Assembly: GCA_026390195.1 (NCBI GenBank)
Contig: JAPLGK010000160.1
Span: 1 to 9,795, forward strand
Direction: 5' to 3'
Origin: Caldisericota bacterium
Lineage (GTDB): Bacteria > Caldisericota > Caldisericia > Cryosericales > Cryosericaceae
Length of the DNA: 9,795 nucleotides
Shown here: positions 1 to 6,368 of the stretch, piece after piece
How the letters are laid out: each line of letters starts with the position of its first letter
How positions within the stretch are numbered: position 1 is the stretch's first letter
The notes under the pieces: model-generated
Told to the model about the DNA's origin: nothing
The model's database searches: none
The model's input: the letters and a program-made list of their open reading frames with translations, nothing else
Translations under genes and position numbers: made by a program

Positions 1-272
1 GGCTCATGAGGATGTGCGGTCAGAGGGTCCCTGAGGAAGACGACTGCCTTGATTTCGTCGGAGGCGATCATTGAGCCAATCTGAAGGTCCCCGCCTTTCT
101 CTCCGGAATTCACCCTAGTGACGTGAAGGCCGGTCAATTCCTCGATGAGGCCCCCCGTGCTCTTCGTGGCAACCAGTTCCTCCTGAGCCAGCATCTCCTG
201 GTAATCCCTGCATAGTGCGATCATCTCGGGCTTTTTGCGGTCATGCGCGATCAGTGCAACTCTTGTTCTCAT
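1..272 (-). CDS. mgsA: methylglyoxal synthase, N-terminal 90 residues (runs off the window)
   Basis: Methylglyoxal synthase converts dihydroxyacetone phosphate to methylglyoxal and phosphate in the cytoplasm, a bypass of lower glycolysis when phosphate is short. Reading the minus strand from an ATG at 272 gives a protein beginning MRTRVALIAHDRKK. It keeps the family landmarks at a constant offset of nine residues from the E. coli enzyme as I recall it: the HD pair (H10, D11), the phosphate-binding threonine loop (T36-K-S-T39-G-G), the GGD motif with the probable catalytic aspartate (D62), and D82-P-L..H89 near the active site. About 40-60 C-terminal residues are missing at the window edge, not truncated by mutation. 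The first ATG upstream (280) meets a stop after three codons, so 272 is the start. There is no good ribosome binding site; a promoter sits unusually close. It points the same way as dciA but is separated from it by 252 bases of DnaA boxes and its own promoter, so it is probably a separate unit. Confidence 0.93.
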   Translation of the reverse strand, partial: MRTRVALIAHDRKKPEMIALCRDYQEMLAQEELVATKSTGGLIEELTGLHVTRVNSGEKGGDLQIGSMIASDEIKAVVFLRDPLTAHPHE

Positions 273-278
273 ATGTCC

Positions 279-305
279 ATTCTACCATACATGGGTGTGA
301 GTCAA
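279..305 (-). promoter_or_regulatory. putative sigma-70-type promoter of mgsA, possibly giving a leaderless mRNA
   Basis: On the minus strand TTGACT (305-300) is followed after 15 bases by TAGAAT (284-279). Both hexamers match the housekeeping consensus at five of six positions; the spacer is shorter than the usual 17. The -10 hexamer ends only six bases before the mgsA ATG at 272, so transcription would begin at or very near the start codon. No Shine-Dalgarno sequence is visible in between. This is inferred from hexamer matches only. Confidence 0.45.
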
Positions 306-339
306 CAAGGCTGTTGCTAGGTGTCCTTCGCGGTTCAGG

Positions 340-522
340 TTATCCACAGGATGTTGTGAGTATCTGTGAAACACAAATCCGGGTAAGTCTCAACCACACT
401 GTTGATGAAGGGTTCTGGTTGCACAGCAGTCCACAGGCTCCCGTGGAACCTGCGATGGCGTCAAACCCGCTGTGGACAACGCTTCTACATCCTGAGAAGT
501 TATCCACAGTGCCTGTGGATAG
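340..522. other. DnaA-box cluster, probable part of oriC (mgsA-dciA gap)
   Basis: The 252-base gap between mgsA and dciA holds two perfect TTATCCACA boxes on the plus strand (340-348 and 500-508). Two one-mismatch boxes lie on the minus strand: TTGTCCACA (479-471) and CTATCCACA (522-514). A two-mismatch candidate, TCAACCACA, is at 390-398. DnaA binds such nonamers to melt or regulate the origin. The gap is not notably AT-rich, so it looks more like a binding or regulatory sub-region than the unwinding site. Box identity is read directly; the role as an origin half is inferred from the second cluster beside dnaA. Confidence 0.72.
501..521. repeat. perfect inverted repeat formed by two head-to-head DnaA boxes
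   Basis: TATCCACAG (501-509) and CTGTGGATA (513-521) are exact reverse complements separated by TGC. Each arm is the core of a DnaA box. The repeat begins four bases beyond the dciA stop codon (527-525 on the minus strand). As RNA it could fold into a nine-pair hairpin, but no U-run follows, so it is better read as a paired DnaA site than as an intrinsic terminator. Confidence 0.7.
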
Positions 523-524
523 TG

Positions 525-1106
525 TCAGTACTTCCTTGACGTCGCTCGGTTTGTCCGGCGTTTCCGCTGTTCCTGGTGTCGCCAGACATCCCAGCGCAGC
601 CAGGCCTCATAGGCATGCAGAAACGAAAGCCGCAGAGCAGGGTTCTGAATGCCCTGCACTGCCTTCTCGGCTCTCGCCTTCTGCTCCGGAGACAGCTGAA
701 TCGTGGTAGCCAGAGAGTCCGGATCCGGCGTGAAAACAGAAGACGTGACCTGCGGCCGAGGGATGTGAACCTCGTGAACGTTGTCCAACCCAAAGGACAG
801 GTCCGTCAGGAGCTTGCCGCCCATGTGAGCATTCAAGCGTTCTACAATAAGAGCTCTCTGCTCAGACAGGACCTGCATGATGGACGGGTTGGCACAGAGA
901 ATCATCAGCGTTCCATTCTTGAACTGGACCGGATGAGAATTGCGGGCGACGTACGCGCCGATGGTGCCCTCACTCCACAGAGACTGGACCGCGGGCCAGA
1001 CATCACCCAGTGACTGAACCTTGATGCCCTTATCGAGGCGACCGGTGCGGCGCATCTCGTCGAGAACCTGTCCGATGCGCTCCATGCTGTTGTCGTGTCT
1101 TCTCAC
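525..1106 (-). CDS. dciA: DUF721 family protein, DciA-type replicative helicase loader/operator
   Basis: DciA proteins interact with the replicative helicase DnaB and promote its loading in the many bacteria that lack DnaC or DnaI. This 193-residue product has the DUF721 pattern: a conserved W at residue 37, a stretch ending in HPVQFKNGTLMILCANP, then a helix (IMQVLSEQRALIVERLNAHM) and GGKLLTDLSFGL, together a KH-like fold over about residues 30-107. The C-terminal part is helical with a very basic tail (RKRRTNR) that could bind DNA. The start is a GTG at 1106 overlapping the recF stop (GTGA), which implies translational coupling. An ATG at 1085 is an alternative, giving a protein seven residues shorter; neither has a strong ribosome binding site. 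It is the last gene of the dnaA-dnaN-recF-dciA run, the usual place for this family. The family call is fairly firm; loader activity is inferred from family knowledge and from the neighbouring helicase gene. Confidence 0.85.
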   Translation of the reverse strand: MRRHDNSMERIGQVLDEMRRTGRLDKGIKVQSLGDVWPAVQSLWSEGTIGAYVARNSHPVQFKNGTLMILCANPSIMQVLSEQRALIVERLNAHMGGKLLTDLSFGLDNVHEVHIPRPQVTSSVFTPDPDSLATTIQLSPEQKARAEKAVQGIQNPALRLSFLHAYEAWLRWDVWRHQEQRKRRTNRATSRKY

Positions 1107-2170
1107 AGCCGTATGGACGTGGCGTTCAGTCCTCCTCCAAGACGCGCAACATCAAAGGATGTGATGAAGACCTGCTCGAACCTCGCCAGCAGATGTATCA
1201 GTCGATCAAGGTTCAGCATGTCGATATCTCCTTCCAAGTCGTCCAGCAGGAGCACCGGGTATTCCCCCGTGACCATCCGGACATATTCCGCACCTGCGAA
1301 GATGAGCAGCAGTGCCACCAGCTTCGCCTCACCCAGTGACGCCGTGTCCCGCAACTGCCTCTTCTTTCGGAGCAGGACAAAATCGTCGAGGTGACACCCA
1401 GCCAGACACGCGTGCCGCGCCAGTTCCCGGTCCCGGATAGCACGGATGGACTCGGCGGAAATGGACCGCGGATCATAGAGAATGGACACATCCGACAGCA
1501 GTTCGAACAACCCATCGGCGATCAGGCGCGTCATCGCCTGGCCCACGGCGGCGAGAGTCGATCGCCTCTTCGCATAAATGGTGGTTGTCAGGGTAACGAT
1601 CTGCTCGTCGAACAGATCCAATAGGGAAGCGTCGACGACGCCAGAGCCTGACTGCCGCAGCAAGGCGTTCTTGCGTATCATGACGGCCGCATACGCAGAT
1701 AGTGCTTCCAGGTAGGTGTGATCACACGATGCGATCAGGAGATTGATATACTGGCGCCTCACCGAGGGCATTCCTTTGACCAGAAACAGCGAACTGAAGT
1801 TGAACTGGGCCACGCGAAGCCCACCGATAAGACGAATGAACCCATGGTAGACAGTACCATCGATACGAAGTTGCTTGTGCCCCTCCGTCGTGAACATGGC
1901 CTGTGCCGTATGACTGACTGCCCCTCCGGCGACCGGGTCACGCGTCCGGTACCTGCCGCCGACGACAAAATACGACTCCCCGTCCCTGATAAGCTCCGCA
2001 TTTGTCAGCCCCAGACATGATTTTCCAGAGGCCAGAAAACACACGGCGTCGAGGAGCGTCGTTTTGCCGGCGCCGTTGTCGCCTTCGACAGCAGTGATTG
2101 GACCAGCCATGTTGATACGCTGTTCAGCCAGGGCCCTGAATCCCTGTACCCAAAGCGATTCCAGATACAT
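1103..2170 (-). CDS. recF: DNA replication and repair protein RecF
   Basis: RecF is an SMC-like ABC ATPase that, with RecO and RecR, directs RecA to single-strand gaps at stalled forks. The 355-residue length fits the family (about 350-370). Visible landmarks are the start LESLWVQGFRAL, Walker A GDNGAGKTT (30-38), the conserved FLVKGMPSVRRQY segment (129-141), HLDDF (260-264, matching the usual HRDDL), a signature-like stretch SLGEAKLVALLL (278-289), and Walker B plus D-loop PVLLLDDLEGDID (305-317). The signature is unusual: most RecF proteins have S-x-G-Q-Q/E-R here, while this one reads S-L-G-E-A-K. RRQYIN also replaces the common RRRFLD. It follows dnaN after 17 bases with a GGAGGGG ribosome binding site very close to the ATG, and its stop overlaps the dciA start. 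It is co-transcribed with dnaN and dciA in all likelihood. Confidence 0.93.
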   Translation of the reverse strand: MYLESLWVQGFRALAEQRINMAGPITAVEGDNGAGKTTLLDAVCFLASGKSCLGLTNAELIRDGESYFVVGGRYRTRDPVAGGAVSHTAQAMFTTEGHKQLRIDGTVYHGFIRLIGGLRVAQFNFSSLFLVKGMPSVRRQYINLLIASCDHTYLEALSAYAAVMIRKNALLRQSGSGVVDASLLDLFDEQIVTLTTTIYAKRRSTLAAVGQAMTRLIADGLFELLSDVSILYDPRSISAESIRAIRDRELARHACLAGCHLDDFVLLRKKRQLRDTASLGEAKLVALLLIFAGAEYVRMVTGEYPVLLLDDLEGDIDMLNLDRLIHLLARFEQVFITSFDVARLGGGLNATSIRL

Positions 2171-2187
2171 TCCCCTCCGGGGGGCGA

Positions 2188-3267
2188 CTATTCCATCTGC
2201 TTGTGTGGCATGACAAGGTATAGGAAATCTTCCTTGCCCTGGTCTTTAATAACCACTGGATGAACAGCACTGTTCATATGCAGTTCGGCATTCTCGGTAC
2301 CGACGGAGGAAATGCCGTCCAGGAGTTTGGTTCCGAAAAACGAGACAGAAAGACCACCAGCCTCACCCTCATAACCCAGCTCGTCACGGGCATTGCCCTG
2401 ATCCTGGGCCGTGCCCTGAATAGTCAGCCGCCCTTCCCTAAATGAGAGTGTGATGACATCCGTTCCGCCAAAAACGACGGCACCAACCCGGCGCAATGCG
2501 TCCAGCAGCTCTGACTTCTTGACGCTCACCGTGTATTCCCACTCGCGAGGCACGATGTCGTTGTAGCTGGGAAACTCGGCGCCAATGAGGAGAGAGATAA
2601 TCTGCGTATCACCGGACGAAAACAGACACTCATCCTCGGTAATAACAATGTGAACATCACCCGCCGGCTTGAACGATTCGAAAACCTTGGCCGGAACGAT
2701 CGCTCGCAGCGGTTCACGCTTGAAGTCAAACTGGACATATCCGAGGCGCCGTGAATCCGTCGCGACGAACCGGAAGTAGTCTTTCGTTTGCTCAAGCAGA
2801 ATTCCCTGAAATTCGAGGCGACGTTTCTCATTGTGTTCCACGCAGGGAAGAACACGGTCGACAGCACTGGAGTATTCATTGAGGCTGAACTGATACTCCC
2901 GGCCTTCCTTGATCTCAGGGATGCTTGGAAACGTATCCATCTGGTAGCACGCCAGATCATAGTGTGTCTTGCCGGATGATATCTGGAGTTTCTTCTCGTC
3001 TCCCTCAATTATGAGTTCACCAGACAAGACTGACACAATGTCCCTTAGAAACTTGAAGGGAACCAGGGCACGTCCAACTTCTGTAACCTCAGCCAATTCG
3101 GCGTTCACCAGGTACGTCGTCAGGTCAGTACTCGTCAATTGAAGCGCCGTGCCGTCTGCAGAAAGGAGGACGGCGTCCGACGTGAAGGTCGAGCTTTTCT
3201 GCTGGATGACCTTAGCGTGCTGTGACAGTTTCTTACTCAAACCTTCAGCTTTTGTTGTTAGTTTCAT
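2188..3267 (-). CDS. dnaN: DNA polymerase III subunit beta (sliding clamp)
   Basis: DnaN dimers form the ring that holds the replicative polymerase on DNA and recruits ligases, mismatch-repair and translesion enzymes. The product is 359 residues, close to the usual 365-380. It opens MKLTTKAEGLSKKLSQHAKV, equivalent to the first clamp domain. It contains the typical FRFVATDSRRLGYV segment of domain two (about 165-178), which corresponds to the family's VATDGHRL motif, and FPSYNDIVP before domain three. It ends FLYLVMPHKQME, matching the family C-terminal YLVMPMR pocket strand that binds client peptides. AGGAGG lies four bases before the ATG. It is the gene next to dnaA but separated from it by a 186-base gap with DnaA boxes, so it may have its own promoter there; I could not find a convincing -35/-10 pair. 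Confidence 0.95.
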   Translation of the reverse strand: MKLTTKAEGLSKKLSQHAKVIQQKSSTFTSDAVLLSADGTALQLTSTDLTTYLVNAELAEVTEVGRALVPFKFLRDIVSVLSGELIIEGDEKKLQISSGKTHYDLACYQMDTFPSIPEIKEGREYQFSLNEYSSAVDRVLPCVEHNEKRRLEFQGILLEQTKDYFRFVATDSRRLGYVQFDFKREPLRAIVPAKVFESFKPAGDVHIVITEDECLFSSGDTQIISLLIGAEFPSYNDIVPREWEYTVSVKKSELLDALRRVGAVVFGGTDVITLSFREGRLTIQGTAQDQGNARDELGYEGEAGGLSVSFFGTKLLDGISSVGTENAELHMNSAVHPVVIKDQGKEDFLYLVMPHKQME

Positions 3268-3345
3268 TGTTCCTCCTCTTAATATGAAAAGACTCTCTTA
3301 ATCACAATTATCAAGATAAGAGGCTTGGTAGTGTTGAAATGTCCC
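3268..3345. other. AT-rich stretch, candidate DNA unwinding element
   Basis: The dnaN-proximal half of the dnaN-dnaA gap is clearly richer in A and T than the surrounding sequence, especially 3281-3320. It lies about 60-100 bases from the perfect DnaA box at 3387-3395. That is the arrangement expected of an origin melting site. It also contains a short inverted repeat, CTCTTA (3295-3300) with TAAGAG (3317-3322), and the dnaN ribosome binding site. I did not see a clear run of DnaA-trio repeats. The role is inferred from composition and position. Confidence 0.4.
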
Positions 3346-3386
3346 GTGAAGGTGGGTGCATGGCTTGTGGTACCTGTGGACGGAGC

Positions 3387-3462
3387 TGTGGATAACTTGC
3401 GCAGGTTATCAACACTGTACACATCAAGAACGGTCGGGATCATTTTCCACAGGTTATACACC
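3387..3462. other. DnaA-box cluster, probable oriC core (dnaN-dnaA gap)
   Basis: This stretch has a perfect DnaA box on the minus strand (TTATCCACA, 3395-3387). Two one-mismatch boxes are on the plus strand, TTATCAACA (3406-3414) and TTTTCCACA (3443-3451). A weaker two-mismatch TTATACACC (3454-3462) runs into the last codons of dnaA. Together with the adjacent AT-rich segment this is the standard place and composition for a bacterial origin. The gene order dnaA-[boxes]-dnaN supports the reading. Which cluster is the melting site cannot be decided from sequence. Confidence 0.75.
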
Positions 3463-4794
3463 TCTCTTTAACTGTTTTACCAAGCTGTCGAGCAGTGCTC
3501 TCAGGGCGTCGTCGCTCTTCATGTCCTGCTGGATCTTCTGACAGGCGTAGATGACCGTCGTGTGGTCGCGTCCGCCGAACTTCTCACCGATATATGGCAG
3601 AGAGGCTTCGGTCAGGTCCCGGCTCAGGTACATAGCAATGTGCCTCGGCATTGCGATGTCCTGACTGCGCCTCTTGGCCTGGAGGTCGGCAACCGAGATG
3701 TGAAAGTAGGACGAGACCGACTGCATAATGGCGTCGATGGTGATCGGCTTGTTGATAACTGGGATGATATCTTTGAGCGTCTCCTCGGTGAAAGAGAGTG
3801 TGACCTCCTCGTTGGTGAGAGAAGCTGTCGCAAGGACGCGCATGAGTGCGCCTTCGAGCTCGCGGATGTTGCTCCCGATATTCGCGGCGATATACTCCAG
3901 CACTTCCTGGGGGATGTCGATCTTGTCCAGCTCGGCCTTCTTCTTCAGGATGGCAACCTTGGTCTCGTAGTCCGGGCGGCTGATGTCGGCGATGAGGCCC
4001 CACTCGAACCGCGAGGTGAGGCGTTCCTCGAGGGTAGCGATCTCCTTGGGCAGGACGTCAGAGGTGATAACGATTTGCTTGTGGGCATCGTACAATGCAT
4101 TGAAGATGTGGAAGAATTCCTCCTGCGTGCGTTCCTTTCCTGCGAGAAACTGGATGTCGTCGATGAGCAGGATGTCTGCCCCACGCGTCTCCTTGTGGAA
4201 GTTCTCGATGACGGAGTTGTTGTTCCGCGCGTTCTGGATGGAACTGACCACCTCGTTCGTAAACTTTTCGCCGGTTGTATAGACAATCTTCTTGCCCGGG
4301 GCCTGTGCCAGGATACGGTGTGCGATCCCCTGGAGAAGGTGGGTCTTGCCCAGCCCGACCCCACCATAGATGTAGAGAGGGTTGTAGACGTTGCCCGGGT
4401 TGCCCGCAACGGCGTTGCAGGCCGCGAAGGCAAGGCGGTTCCCTGCGCCGACGACGAAGTTCTCGAAGTTATAGCGTCTGTTGAGGATCAGTGTATTGTT
4501 GTGCTGGAGCATGCCAGGCTCGGTCGGGATCTCTTCCGGCGGCTGTTGCACAACTTCCACCGCGATGGTGGTCGGTTGACCCTTGATCGCGTCGATCGTC
4601 TCCTTGATAACGTCGTAGTACCGGCTGACAATCCAGTCCCTCGCAAACTCGCTGGGGACGCCAATGGTGAGCGAAACGTCGTCTTCATGGAGCGTGGTCG
4701 CGTTCTTAAACCACATCTCGAACGTCGGGCGCGCGAGTTGCTTGCTGAAGATGTCGAGCAGGTGCTGCCAGGAATCCGACCGTTGTTCTTCCAT
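3454..4794 (-). CDS. dnaA: chromosomal replication initiator protein DnaA
   Basis: DnaA is the AAA+ ATPase that binds DnaA boxes, melts oriC and starts chromosome replication. From the ATG at 4794 the protein has 446 residues, a normal length. Domain I (about 1-80) has the W-x-x-L-L and FEMWF pattern. Domain II is a short linker (about 81-105). Domain III has RYNFENFVVGAGNRLAFAA, Walker A GGVGLGKT (144-151), Walker B LLIDDIQ (209-215) and SRFEWGL (261-267). Domain IV carries the box-binding helix-turn-helix with signature FGGRDHTTVIYAC (406-418). The reading frame stays open upstream to 5121, but those residues are not DnaA-like and would cross the divergent promoter. AAAGGGAG six bases before 4794 and the start of homology there fix the start. 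The gene is divergent to the GerMN gene and followed by dnaN; its last codons overlap a weak DnaA box. Confidence 0.97.
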   Translation of the reverse strand: MEEQRSDSWQHLLDIFSKQLARPTFEMWFKNATTLHEDDVSLTIGVPSEFARDWIVSRYYDVIKETIDAIKGQPTTIAVEVVQQPPEEIPTEPGMLQHNNTLILNRRYNFENFVVGAGNRLAFAACNAVAGNPGNVYNPLYIYGGVGLGKTHLLQGIAHRILAQAPGKKIVYTTGEKFTNEVVSSIQNARNNNSVIENFHKETRGADILLIDDIQFLAGKERTQEEFFHIFNALYDAHKQIVITSDVLPKEIATLEERLTSRFEWGLIADISRPDYETKVAILKKKAELDKIDIPQEVLEYIAANIGSNIRELEGALMRVLATASLTNEEVTLSFTEETLKDIIPVINKPITIDAIMQSVSSYFHISVADLQAKRRSQDIAMPRHIAMYLSRDLTEASLPYIGEKFGGRDHTTVIYACQKIQQDMKSDDALRALLDSLVKQLKRGV

Positions 4795-4949
4795 GTTCTG
4801 CTCCCTTTGCTCTCGCGCTACGTGACCACGCCCCGGCCAGAGAAATATCAGGCCACACATAGGTCGTAGATGCGCATACGCCGGCGCGCCCACCCCGCCT
4901 TTGTGACGGAACCCCGGAGCGTTGCCAGGCAATGTGCATCCATTTTGTG

Positions 4950-4958
4950 TGATATAGT
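4950..4958 (+). promoter_or_regulatory. putative extended -10 promoter for the GerMN-helicase operon
   Basis: TGA followed directly by TATAGT (4953-4958) forms an extended -10 element (TG-N-TATAAT type). There is no recognisable -35 hexamer at the right distance, which extended -10 promoters tolerate. Transcription would start about 4965, some 38 bases before the ATG at 5003. The hexamer sits within the near-palindrome TATAGTATA (4953-4961), which also supplies the opposing dnaA -10. Confidence 0.4.
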
Positions 4959-4984
4959 ATAGACGAAATGAAGACCAGCGGCAA
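4956..4984 (-). promoter_or_regulatory. putative sigma-70-type promoter of dnaA
   Basis: On the minus strand TTGCCG (4984-4979) is followed after exactly 17 bases by TATACT (4961-4956), matching the consensus at four and five of six positions. Transcription would start near 4949, leaving a GC-rich leader of roughly 155 bases before the dnaA ATG. No DnaA box is apparent in 4795-5002, so direct autoregulation by DnaA is not supported here. The -10 element overlaps that of the divergent promoter on the other strand. Confidence 0.45.
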
Positions 4985-5002
4985 TCAGGAAAAGGCTCAC
5001 AG

Positions 5003-6358
5003 ATGACAATCCGCAGCAGACAAGGCAGGATCAGTGGCAGGCGACATTCTCGGGATGGGGGATTGCTTGTCCTCATCCTCGCACTGGTTCTGGCCGTCGT
5101 CGTCGGCTCCAGCTTCCGCAAGGCCGGTGGGCGGAGTACACCCGTGGTCCTGTGCTATCTCGACGCCTCGACCCGAGAACTGGTCAGCAATCCTGCCGTG
5201 GCAAAACTGCCGACGCGGCGCGTGGAACAGGTGTCGGGCATCATCGATTTCCTGCGTACGCCGCCCGCGGACCAGGGGCTTGCGACGGCTGTCCCCGCCG
5301 GATTTACTGCGCGCAGAGCGACACTCCTACCCGGCGGGATCCTCCATGTGGTCCTGGGGGTGGCGCGCGATCAGCCTCCCATGGGGTTTGCGGAAGAAGA
5401 TGCACTCTACTGGCAACTTGTCAACTCCCTGCTGAGTCTGCCGGGCGTCAGCGCGATCGAACTCTCGGTCGACGGTCGTCCCACAGGAACCTTCCTCTCC
5501 TTCGTCAAGACCCAACGAGAGCTGGGAACCAATGAAGCCATGTTGGACAAGGGACAACCAGTCGATCTGTATTTTGTGGCCGATGACGGCCGGTATACTG
5601 TTGAACGCCGCACACTCCCGACCGGACTGACACGGTCTCAGCTGGCATTCCAGGCTACACGCGCTCTCATGGAGGGCCCGGCGCACCTCAGCCTCGTGAG
5701 TCCCCTTCCTGGCACGGATGTGCTCCGGGGCGTCACCGTCACCGGTCGAACAGCTTCCGTCGATTTTCAGGAGAGCGTCCTCAAGCTGAACATGGGAGCT
5801 CAGGAAGAAGAGCAGGCCAAGAACTCCCTGGTGCTCACACTCACGAGACTCGCGGGGGTCAGCCGCGTCCGACTCCTGGTGGGCGGTCACAGTGTGCAGA
5901 GCCTGTTTGGGCACGTGAACGCGGCAGATCCGCTGTTCAGGCTAGATGGCTGCCTGGAAGCAGGTACAGCCCTCGCCGTCTACAGTCTGACCGAAGTCGA
6001 CGGCGATAGACTGCCGGTACTGACTGTTTATAGGCAGAGGCAGGCGCTCATAGGACGCAACGTCATGATCTCGAAGTCGATCGCCCAGCTGGGGAATCCG
6101 CCCGGAAGCGACTCGTCACTTGTTCCGCACGGCACCGACGTTACCGCCATGGTTCTGGAAGCCAACACGGGAATGCTGCGCCTATCACTTACCATAACTC
6201 CTCTCCCCGAGGGCCAGGCGGCCGAGGCGCTCATGGTCGAACAGCTGCGGCTAAGCCTCACCGAACTGCCGTCCGTCACGTCGTTGCAGGTAGGGGTCAA
6301 CGGGTCTGTTGCTTTTTTGCCGGGAGGCTACTATATAGGCAAACCATTCTTGCGATAG
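5003..6358 (+). CDS. membrane-anchored protein with three tandem GerMN-like domains
   Basis: The 451-residue product starts with a short arginine-rich cytoplasmic segment and one membrane helix (about 20-36, LLVLILALVLAVVVG), so the bulk should be outside the membrane. The rest divides into three related units of about 118 residues (roughly 48-165, 186-303, 323-442). Each has a hydrophobic strand opening, a Ppg/plPGT-type turn, a V-x-L-x-x strand, a helix with an AL..L-x-x-SL/TLT pattern, then PGVSAIELSVDGR, AGVSRVRLLVGGH or PSVTSLQVGVNGS. That closing pattern is characteristic of GerMN domains, found in spore germination protein GerM and in actinobacterial LpqB. GerM has two such domains; three is less usual. 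No catalytic residues are evident; a cell-wall or envelope structural role is possible but unproven. A GGAAAAGG ribosome binding site lies seven bases before the ATG. Its stop codon overlaps the ribosome binding site of the helicase gene, so the two are one operon. Confidence 0.72.
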   Translation: MTIRSRQGRISGRRHSRDGGLLVLILALVLAVVVGSSFRKAGGRSTPVVLCYLDASTRELVSNPAVAKLPTRRVEQVSGIIDFLRTPPADQGLATAVPAGFTARRATLLPGGILHVVLGVARDQPPMGFAEEDALYWQLVNSLLSLPGVSAIELSVDGRPTGTFLSFVKTQRELGTNEAMLDKGQPVDLYFVADDGRYTVERRTLPTGLTRSQLAFQATRALMEGPAHLSLVSPLPGTDVLRGVTVTGRTASVDFQESVLKLNMGAQEEEQAKNSLVLTLTRLAGVSRVRLLVGGHSVQSLFGHVNAADPLFRLDGCLEAGTALAVYSLTEVDGDRLPVLTVYRQRQALIGRNVMISKSIAQLGNPPGSDSSLVPHGTDVTAMVLEANTGMLRLSLTITPLPEGQAAEALMVEQLRLSLTELPSVTSLQVGVNGSVAFLPGGYYIGKPFLR

Positions 6359-6368
6359 GAGGAATACC

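Noticed and set aside
501..521. Intrinsic terminator for the dnaA-dciA operon
   Set aside because: The hairpin has a stem and loop but no following U-run, and its arms are DnaA-box sequences, which explains the symmetry better.
215..709. Plus-strand open frame across the mgsA start, the DnaA boxes and the dciA end
   Set aside because: It overlaps three better-supported features, shows no recognisable domain and has no ribosome binding site worth noting.
3562..4869. Long open frame (435 codons) on the plus strand opposite dnaA
   Set aside because: It mirrors the codon pattern of dnaA on the other strand. The predicted protein is low-complexity, rich in D, V, R and L with no domain, while the minus strand is unmistakably DnaA.
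4795..5121. Upstream extension of the dnaA frame (109 extra residues)
   Set aside because: The extension does not resemble DnaA, crosses the divergent promoter and the start of the GerMN gene, and a good ribosome binding site marks the ATG at 4794.
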